Shown here in pieces: positions 6,180 to 10,158 of a stretch of DNA of 10,158 nt. The notes below the pieces were generated by a model. That model was not told where the DNA came from and searched no databases. It saw nothing but the letters and a program-made list of their open reading frames with translations. The translations under genes and the position numbers were made by a program. The stretch's first letter is position 1. The number at the start of each line of letters is the position of its first letter. Origin of the DNA: Sphingobacteriales bacterium (GTDB lineage: Bacteria; Bacteroidota; Bacteroidia; Chitinophagales; Chitinophagaceae); assembly GCA_947472965.1 (NCBI GenBank), contig CANJEF010000022.1:1-10158 (forward strand), given 5' to 3'.

Positions 6180-7502
6180 CTATCGGCGCCCCATGCCAAA
6201 CTTCGGCATAGATGGCATATTTCCCATTCCTTTCATCATCTGTTTCATCTGCTCGAATTGCTTGAAAAACTGATTTATTTCATCCATTTGCCGTCCGCAT
6301 CCTTTGGCAATACGCTTCTTTCTGCTCATGTCGATCACATCAGGATTTGCTCTTTCAAAGGGGGTCATTGATCCTATTATGGATTCCACCCCTTTGAATG
6401 AATCGTCGCTGATATCAATATCCTTTACGGCCTTACCCATACCAGGAATCATTCCAATCAAGTCTTTTAAATTTCCCATTTTCTTCACCTGCTGAAGCTG
6501 ATCCAAAAAATCCTGAAAGTCAAATTGGTTCTTCCTGATTTTCTTCTCAAGTCTTCTAGCCTGCTCTTCATCAAAATTGGCTTGAGCCTTTTCAACCAAG
6601 CTTGTAATATCTCCCATCCCCAGAATCCTTTGGGACATCCGGTCTGGGTGAAACACATCAAGCGTTTCAAGTTTCTCTCCATTGCTGATAAACTTGATTG
6701 GCTTTTGAACAGTATATTTAATGGATAAGGCAGCCCCACCGCGGGTATCGCCATCTAATTTAGTTAGCACCACGCCGGTAAAATCAAGACGCTCATTGAA
6801 AGCCTTTGCTGTATTCACCGCATCCTGTCCAGTCATGGCATCAACCACAAAAAGAATTTCATTGGGATTGAGGTTTTCTTTCAATGCAGCAACTTCATTC
6901 ATCATCACTTCATCCACGGCCAGCCTGCCTGCGGTGTCTACTATGACAATATTTTTATTGTTGGCGCGTGCATATTTCAGGGCATTTTGGGCAATCTGTT
7001 TGGGATCTTTATTTTCCGGTTCTGCATAAACCTCAACACCGATTTGCTCTCCCAACACTTTCAACTGGTCAATGGCAGCAGGTCTGTAAACATCCGCAGC
7101 AACAAGCAAGGGAGATTTTCCTTTTTGTAGCTTAAGGTAGTTGGCCAGCTTCCCACTGAATGTTGTTTTACCGGAACCCTGAAGGCCTGCAATCAAGATG
7201 ATGGCTGGGTTGCCATTGATGTCAAAACCACTAGTGGCTCCACCCATCAACTCGGTAAGTTCATCTTGAACGATTTTTACCATAAGCTGACCAGGACTAA
7301 CCGCTGTAAGGACTTTTTGTCCAAGGGCCTTTTCTTTTACCCTGTCGGTAAATTCCTTTGCAATCTTGAAATTGACATCGGCATCCAACAGGGCCTTTCG
7401 AATATCCTTGATGGTATTCGCTATGTTCAGATCGGTTATCCGGGATTCCCCCTTGATCTGCTTGAAGGCAGAGGCAATTTTTTCACTTAAATTTTCAAAC
7501 AT
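6180..7502 (-). CDS. ffh: Signal recognition particle protein Ffh (SRP54 GTPase)
   Basis: Ffh binds 4.5S RNA and signal sequences on nascent chains and, through its GTPase cycle with FtsY, targets them to the membrane translocon. The 440-residue protein has the N domain (1 to about 90), then the G domain with P-loop GLQGSGKTT at 106-114, DTAGR at 189-193 and TKLDGDTRGG at 247-256, then the Met-rich M domain. The RNA-binding helix region has RKKRIAKGCGRQMDEIN, with Cys where GSG is usual in Proteobacteria. The tail ends in MKQMMKGMGNMPSMPKFGMGRR, as in most Ffh proteins. Length and layout are standard. The ATG is at 7500-7502. It is first in the minus-strand block; rpsP follows after 103 bases with a promoter of its own. 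No convincing promoter was found upstream, and no 4.5S RNA gene is visible nearby. Confidence 0.97.
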   Translation of the reverse strand: MFENLSEKIASAFKQIKGESRITDLNIANTIKDIRKALLDADVNFKIAKEFTDRVKEKALGQKVLTAVSPGQLMVKIVQDELTELMGGATSGFDINGNPAIILIAGLQGSGKTTFSGKLANYLKLQKGKSPLLVAADVYRPAAIDQLKVLGEQIGVEVYAEPENKDPKQIAQNALKYARANNKNIVIVDTAGRLAVDEVMMNEVAALKENLNPNEILFVVDAMTGQDAVNTAKAFNERLDFTGVVLTKLDGDTRGGAALSIKYTVQKPIKFISNGEKLETLDVFHPDRMSQRILGMGDITSLVEKAQANFDEEQARRLEKKIRKNQFDFQDFLDQLQQVKKMGNLKDLIGMIPGMGKAVKDIDISDDSFKGVESIIGSMTPFERANPDVIDMSRKKRIAKGCGRQMDEINQFFKQFEQMKQMMKGMGNMPSMPKFGMGRR

Positions 7503-7657
7503 AAATCAGAACTTTTGTCAACTATTATCATTGATAAACAAGAAGCATCGAAGTTAACGAATCATAAGCAAGCTTACTATTTTGTGTATTCAGTCTATGC
7601 GGATATTGAAAATCAATCCCCAAAAAGATTCAAATGTTAATTGTTTGTGGTAAAGTT

Positions 7658-7675
7658 TTGTGATTTTTTTCACAA
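7658..7675. promoter_or_regulatory. CRP/FNR-superfamily-type operator TTGTGA-N6-TCACAA
   Basis: TTGTGA at 7658-7663 and TCACAA at 7670-7675 form a perfect 6+6 dyad with a six-base all-T centre, containing the E. coli CRP consensus TGTGA-N6-TCACA exactly. It lies in a divergent promoter region. Its centre is 28.5 bases before the first base of the TATAATTG box, the spacing of a class II CRP- or FNR-activated promoter. The regulator that would bind it in this organism is unknown. Confidence 0.5.
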
Positions 7676-7694
7676 TACAAGCCACTGATTTACA

Positions 7695-7702
7695 TATAAT
7701 TG
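7695..7702 (+). promoter_or_regulatory. Candidate -7/-10 box of the START-like gene (TATAATTG)
   Basis: TATAATTG contains the standard TATAAT hexamer and also matches seven of eight positions of a TAnnTTTG-type Bacteroidota box, counting the two free ones. A start near 7707-7708 would leave a leader of about 134 bases before the START-like gene. No TTG lies at the -33 position, but the CRP-like dyad covers the region just upstream, as in activator-dependent promoters. Confidence 0.4.
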
Positions 7703-7774
7703 CACCAAACAACGCAGTTCTGTGTAGAATCTGGTTAAAATCTTGAAAATAAAAATCAAATTATATTTTTACAA

Positions 7775-7796
7775 CAATGATATTTTTCTATCATTG
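7775..7796 (+). promoter_or_regulatory. 8-bp perfect inverted repeat upstream of the START-like gene
   Basis: CAATGATA (7775-7782) and TATCATTG (7789-7796) are perfect reverse complements around a six-base TTTTTC loop. In RNA this is an 8-bp hairpin in the leader 45 bases before the ATG; in DNA it is a 22-base dyad that could be an operator. No T tract follows, so it is not a terminator. The same half-site occurs once more on the ffh side at 7526-7533. Confidence 0.5.
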
Positions 7797-7841
7797 CAAC
7801 GAAAGAGAAACACGAACAGCGACCAATGAACAACAATCAAA

Positions 7842-8219
7842 ATGGCTAAACAACTTTTTTCAATAGAATTTCCAGTAAGATGCTCCCCTTCTATTCTTTA
7901 CGAATTCCTCTCAACACCAGCAGGATTGCAGGAGTGGTTTGCTGATAAGGTGGATGAACGAGACACTGTATTTAGCTTTTCATGGAATGGATCAACAGAA
8001 AGAGCCGCGGTATTGCAGGCTGATGAAAACAAATTCATCCGTTTTCAATGGACAACTTCACCAAAAGAAGAATACTTTGAATTCAGTATTGAGAAGTCAG
8101 AGGTAAGCAGCCAAACTATTTTGGTTATAAAGGATTTTGCAGAAAAAAAGGATATTCCGGATCAACAAAGACTTTGGGAATTCCAGGTAAATGACCTTTT
8201 CCACAGGTTGGGAAATTAA
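7842..8219 (+). CDS. START-like (SRPBCC/AHSA1-type fold) domain protein
   Basis: This 125-residue cytosolic protein has no signal peptide or membrane segment. Its pattern is that of the small START-like proteins common in Bacteroidota: an opening strand FSIEFPVRCSPSILYEFLSTPAGLQEWFAD, then FSWNGSTERAAVL, a strand IRFQWTT with paired strands FEFSIEK and TILVIKDFAE, and a closing long helix QQRLWEFQVNDLFHRLG. The helix-grip fold of this superfamily makes a hydrophobic cavity, but no ligand or enzymatic role is established for this group, so the function is unknown. The ATG at 7842-7844 fits the conserved start of the first strand. The gene is divergent from ffh, and its stop TAA shares four bases with the stop of a possible small ORF on the other strand. 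It is followed after 165 bases by the LptF/LptG-family gene. Confidence 0.85.
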   Translation: MAKQLFSIEFPVRCSPSILYEFLSTPAGLQEWFADKVDERDTVFSFSWNGSTERAAVLQADENKFIRFQWTTSPKEEYFEFSIEKSEVSSQTILVIKDFAEKKDIPDQQRLWEFQVNDLFHRLGN

Positions 8220-8302
8220 TTCCCCCAATGATATTCGTTCAAAGAATCAAGCGTATCCTTTCCAAGTTGCAGGGTAACAAAAGCTTTTAGTAATTTTACC
8301 AT
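8216..8302 (-). CDS. Possible small convergent ORF, 28 codons
   Basis: On the minus strand ATG at 8300-8302 opens a 28-codon frame ending in TAA at 8216-8218. The product begins MVKLLKAFVTLQLGKD and ends LNEYHWGN, a plausible mixed amphipathic composition without membrane segment or signal. It is tail-to-tail with the START-like gene: the self-complementary TTAA at 8216-8219 supplies the stop codon of both. I do not recognise it. No convincing promoter is seen upstream. It could be a genuine small gene, the remnant of a larger gene, or a chance frame. Confidence 0.25.
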   Translation of the reverse strand: MVKLLKAFVTLQLGKDTLDSLNEYHWGN

Positions 8303-8376
8303 CGTTAGAGTATCTTAAAATCAAAAGGGAGTATCAGAAATTGGCCCACAAACAGTTTGGATATTCCCTGCAACTT
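8264..8376. repeat. 11-bp perfect inverted repeat before the LptF/LptG-family gene
   Basis: AAGTTGCAGGG at 8264-8274 is the exact reverse complement of CCCTGCAACTT at 8366-8376; the arms are 91 bases apart. The right arm ends eight bases before the GTG start at 8385. In a transcript crossing both arms they could pair to a GC-containing 11-bp stem near the ribosome entry site. The left arm also lies inside the possible 28-codon minus ORF. No transposase or target duplication is associated. Confidence 0.6.
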
Positions 8377-8384
8377 CGCAAAAC

Positions 8385-9830
8385 GTGATAAAGAAACTTG
8401 ATAAGCTGATTCTCAAATCCTTCGTTGGCCCATTCATAGCCACTTTTTTCATCACCCTCTTTATTTTGGTGATGCAATTTTTTTGGAAATATATTGATGA
8501 CCTCGTTGGAAAAGGATTGGATTTTTCAAGCATCCTCAAACTCACGGCATACGTAACTGCTACAGCCGTTCCATTGGCGCTGCCACTCTCAATCCTGATT
8601 TCATCCATCATGACTTTCGGAAACTTAGGTGAGAGTTATGAATTGGTTGCGATCAAATCAGCTGGCATTTCATTGTTGCGATTTATGAGGCCCCTCGTAG
8701 TCGTCTCAGCATTCATTTCTGTCTTTGCCTTCTTAATAACCAACTATGTAATCCCTGTTGCAAACCTCAAGTTTACCACCATGCTTTATGATATCCGAGT
8801 AGCCAAACCGGCATTCGATATCAAAGAAGGCATTTTCTATAATAAAATTCCTGGGTTTGCCATCAAGGTTGGGAAAAAGGCTGAGGATGGAATGGGTATT
8901 AGTAATATCATCATCTACGAAAACCAATATTCACTGCAAGACAATATTATTGTTGCTGAAACAGGTACAATGAAGATCAGTGATGACAAGAAATTTCTTG
9001 AATTCGACTTGAAAAATGGATGGCGGTATCAGGAAAAAGGACCTTATAATTCAATCCAAACAGATTATTACAGATTGGGATTTAAGAATTACAAAAAGGT
9101 GCTAGACTTGAGCAGCTTTGCTATGATGAAAACGCCCGACAGTATTTTCAAAGGAAGTCAACAAATGTTAAATATCAACCAACTAAAAAAATCAGAAGAC
9201 TCACTTGATAAAGCAACAAAAAACATTACCCACGAAAGAATGTATAATGAACTGACTTCCTTTTTTCAATTTGGAAAAAAATTTATGACGGGTTGGGAAA
9301 GTGAAAAATTCAATTTCACAAACAAGCAAAAAAAATATGGCGACCTGTTACCGGATTCTGCGATTTCCACCTCATACGTAAAAGCTTCAGACAAGATCAC
9401 CATGATAAAAGGATCATTGGATTTGATATCAACAGAATACACTCAGAAGATTAGGGAACTTCGTTTGTTTCAAATAGAGTGGAATAAAAAGTTTACGCTA
9501 TCAATTGCCTGCCTGGTTTTATTCATCATTGGAGCCCCACTCGGTTCAATCATCCGCAAAGGTGGACTGGGCATGCCATTGGTGATTGCAGTTATTTTTT
9601 TCCTGATATGGCATCTCATAAACATGTTTGGAGAAAAATTTGTTCGTCAGGATTTACTTGGTCCAATCACTGGAATCTGGATGTCGACCTACATCCTATT
9701 GCCAATTGGATTCTTTTTGGTTTACAAGGCGATGAATGACTCCCAGCTTTTTAATAATGAATTATACTTAAGGATATTTAGAAAAATTCGTACCAAAATA
9801 ATTTCAAAAAAAGGCGATACAGTCCTATAA
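8385..9830 (+). CDS. LptF/LptG-family LPS transport permease (YjgP/YjgQ)
   Basis: This 481-residue inner-membrane protein belongs to the permease pair that, with the ATPase LptB, extracts lipopolysaccharide and passes it to LptC/LptA. Three N-terminal membrane helices (about 14-35, 56-78, 102-122) precede a periplasmic beta-jellyroll region (about 130-250), and three helices (about 370-388, 398-416, 427-448) close it. Between jellyroll and fourth helix lies a polar Lys/Ser-rich stretch (about 255-365), which makes the protein some 110 residues longer than E. coli LptF or LptG. Family landmarks are the [12 protein letters not shown] segment, [30 protein letters not shown] and [20 protein letters not shown]. 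The start is GTG at 8385-8387, matching the usual [11 protein letters not shown] beginning. Whether it acts as LptF or LptG cannot be told. A weak promoter candidate is TTG at 8267-8269 with TAATTTTA at 8291-8298. The superoxide dismutase gene follows after 16 bases. Confidence 0.92.
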   Translation: MIKKLDKLILKSFVGPFIATFFITLFILVMQFFWKYIDDLVGKGLDFSSILKLTAYVTATAVPLALPLSILISSIMTFGNLGESYELVAIKSAGISLLRFMRPLVVVSAFISVFAFLITNYVIPVANLKFTTMLYDIRVAKPAFDIKEGIFYNKIPGFAIKVGKKAEDGMGISNIIIYENQYSLQDNIIVAETGTMKISDDKKFLEFDLKNGWRYQEKGPYNSIQTDYYRLGFKNYKKVLDLSSFAMMKTPDSIFKGSQQMLNINQLKKSEDSLDKATKNITHERMYNELTSFFQFGKKFMTGWESEKFNFTNKQKKYGDLLPDSAISTSYVKASDKITMIKGSLDLISTEYTQKIRELRLFQIEWNKKFTLSIACLVLFIIGAPLGSIIRKGGLGMPLVIAVIFFLIWHLINMFGEKFVRQDLLGPITGIWMSTYILLPIGFFLVYKAMNDSQLFNNELYLRIFRKIRTKIISKKGDTVL

Positions 9831-9846
9831 CAATAAATCATCAACA

Positions 9847-10158
9847 ATGAAAACAACTTCAAGAAGAAAATTTATTCAGACTGGCATATCTGGAAGTATT
9901 GCTGCAGGGGCACTTACCAGCCTTCCTACTTCAATATTTGCTGCAGCAAATACACAACAAAATCCGTTTTCACAATCGCCTTTACCTTATGGCTATTCGG
10001 CATTGGAACCATTCATTGATGCAATGACAATGGAAATTCATTACACCAAGCATGCAGCAGCTTATACAAAAAACCTCAATGATGCTGCTACAGCAGAATT
10101 CAAAGGTGCTGGCATTTCACTTGAAGATGCATTAAAAACTATTTCAACCTATTCCCAA
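9847..10158 (+). CDS. Tat-exported Fe/Mn superoxide dismutase, N-terminal part
   Basis: The first 104 codons are present and the frame runs off the window. Superoxide dismutase converts superoxide to oxygen and peroxide. The N terminus is a twin-arginine signal: SRRKFI at 5-10, then a weakly hydrophobic stretch to about 31 and an Ala-rich cleavage region (FAAAN, about 31-35), pointing to export of the folded, metal-loaded enzyme to the periplasm or envelope. The mature part begins with [29 protein letters not shown], the N-terminal Fe/Mn SOD domain. By alignment to E. coli MnSOD, His65 corresponds to metal ligand His26, His69 to His30 and Tyr73 to Tyr34, while His27 is replaced by Tyr66 and His31 by Ala70. 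The other three metal ligands lie beyond the window. ATG at 9847-9849 is 16 bases after the permease stop, so co-transcription is likely. Confidence 0.9.
   Translation, partial: MKTTSRRKFIQTGISGSIAAGALTSLPTSIFAAANTQQNPFSQSPLPYGYSALEPFIDAMTMEIHYTKHAAAYTKNLNDAATAEFKGAGISLEDALKTISTYSQ

Larger units (their letters stand above)
7503..7841. other. Divergent intergenic region between ffh and the START-like gene
   Basis: This 339-base AT-rich stretch separates two genes read away from each other, so it should hold both promoters. I see no ORF of interest, tRNA or SRP RNA in it. It contains a perfect CRP-type dyad (7658-7675), a TATAATTG box (7695-7702) and an 8-bp hairpin (7775-7796). On the ffh side there is a 13-base palindrome TTATCATTGATAA at 7525-7537. 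An alternative plus-strand promoter is TTG at 7743-7745 with TATTTTTA at 7764-7771. Confidence 0.7.

Noticed and set aside
7503..7841. 4.5S SRP RNA gene in the gap next to ffh
   Set aside because: The conserved GGAAGGAAGCA-type tetraloop and asymmetric-loop region of SRP RNA is not present on either strand.
8321..8611. 96-codon minus-strand frame over the start of the permease gene
   Set aside because: It overlaps well-supported membrane-protein coding sequence and shows no recognisable domain; it is a shadow frame.

Overview
The window looks like chromosomal housekeeping DNA from a member of the Bacteroidota, probably Cytophagia-like, though that finer placement is inference. The signs are a moderately AT-rich base composition, weak or absent Shine-Dalgarno sequences, promoter elements of the TTTG / TAnnTTTG type (best seen before rpsP and rlmN), a 1-Cys peroxiredoxin, a bS16 protein with a long C-terminal tail, a small START-like protein of the kind common in this phylum, and an LptF/LptG permease with a large periplasmic insertion.

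The left three quarters (52-7502) is eight genes, all on the minus strand. In the order of transcription they are ffh (signal recognition particle GTPase), rpsP (ribosomal protein bS16), rimM (30S maturation factor), dinB (DNA polymerase IV), a 1-Cys peroxiredoxin, rlmN (23S rRNA/tRNA adenine methyltransferase), an S4-domain pseudouridine synthase of the RsuA/RluB type, and an RluA-type pseudouridine synthase. Five of the eight act on the ribosome or on rRNA/tRNA modification, and Ffh acts on translating ribosomes. The ffh-rpsP-rimM order is the classical one, but dinB sits where trmD-rplS follows rimM in many bacteria. A strong Bacteroidota-type promoter lies before rpsP, and an intrinsic-terminator-like hairpin lies between rpsP and rimM.

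A 339-base divergent intergenic region (7503-7841) separates the minus block from the plus block. It holds a perfect CRP-type dyad (TTGTGA-N6-TCACAA), a TATAATTG box at the right distance for a class II activated promoter, and an 8-bp hairpin near the next gene.

The right quarter is on the plus strand: a 125-residue START-like protein, a 165-base gap with a possible 28-codon convergent ORF and an 11-bp inverted repeat, an LptF/LptG-family permease (LPS transport) with a GTG start, and the first 104 codons of a Tat-exported Fe/Mn superoxide dismutase cut by the window edge.

I found no mobile element, CRISPR array, tRNA or rRNA, and no clear sign of a new multi-gene system. The points most worth a second look are regulatory (the CRP-like dyad, the rpsP/rimM terminator, a probably leaderless rlmN message) and the small structures around 8216-8384.
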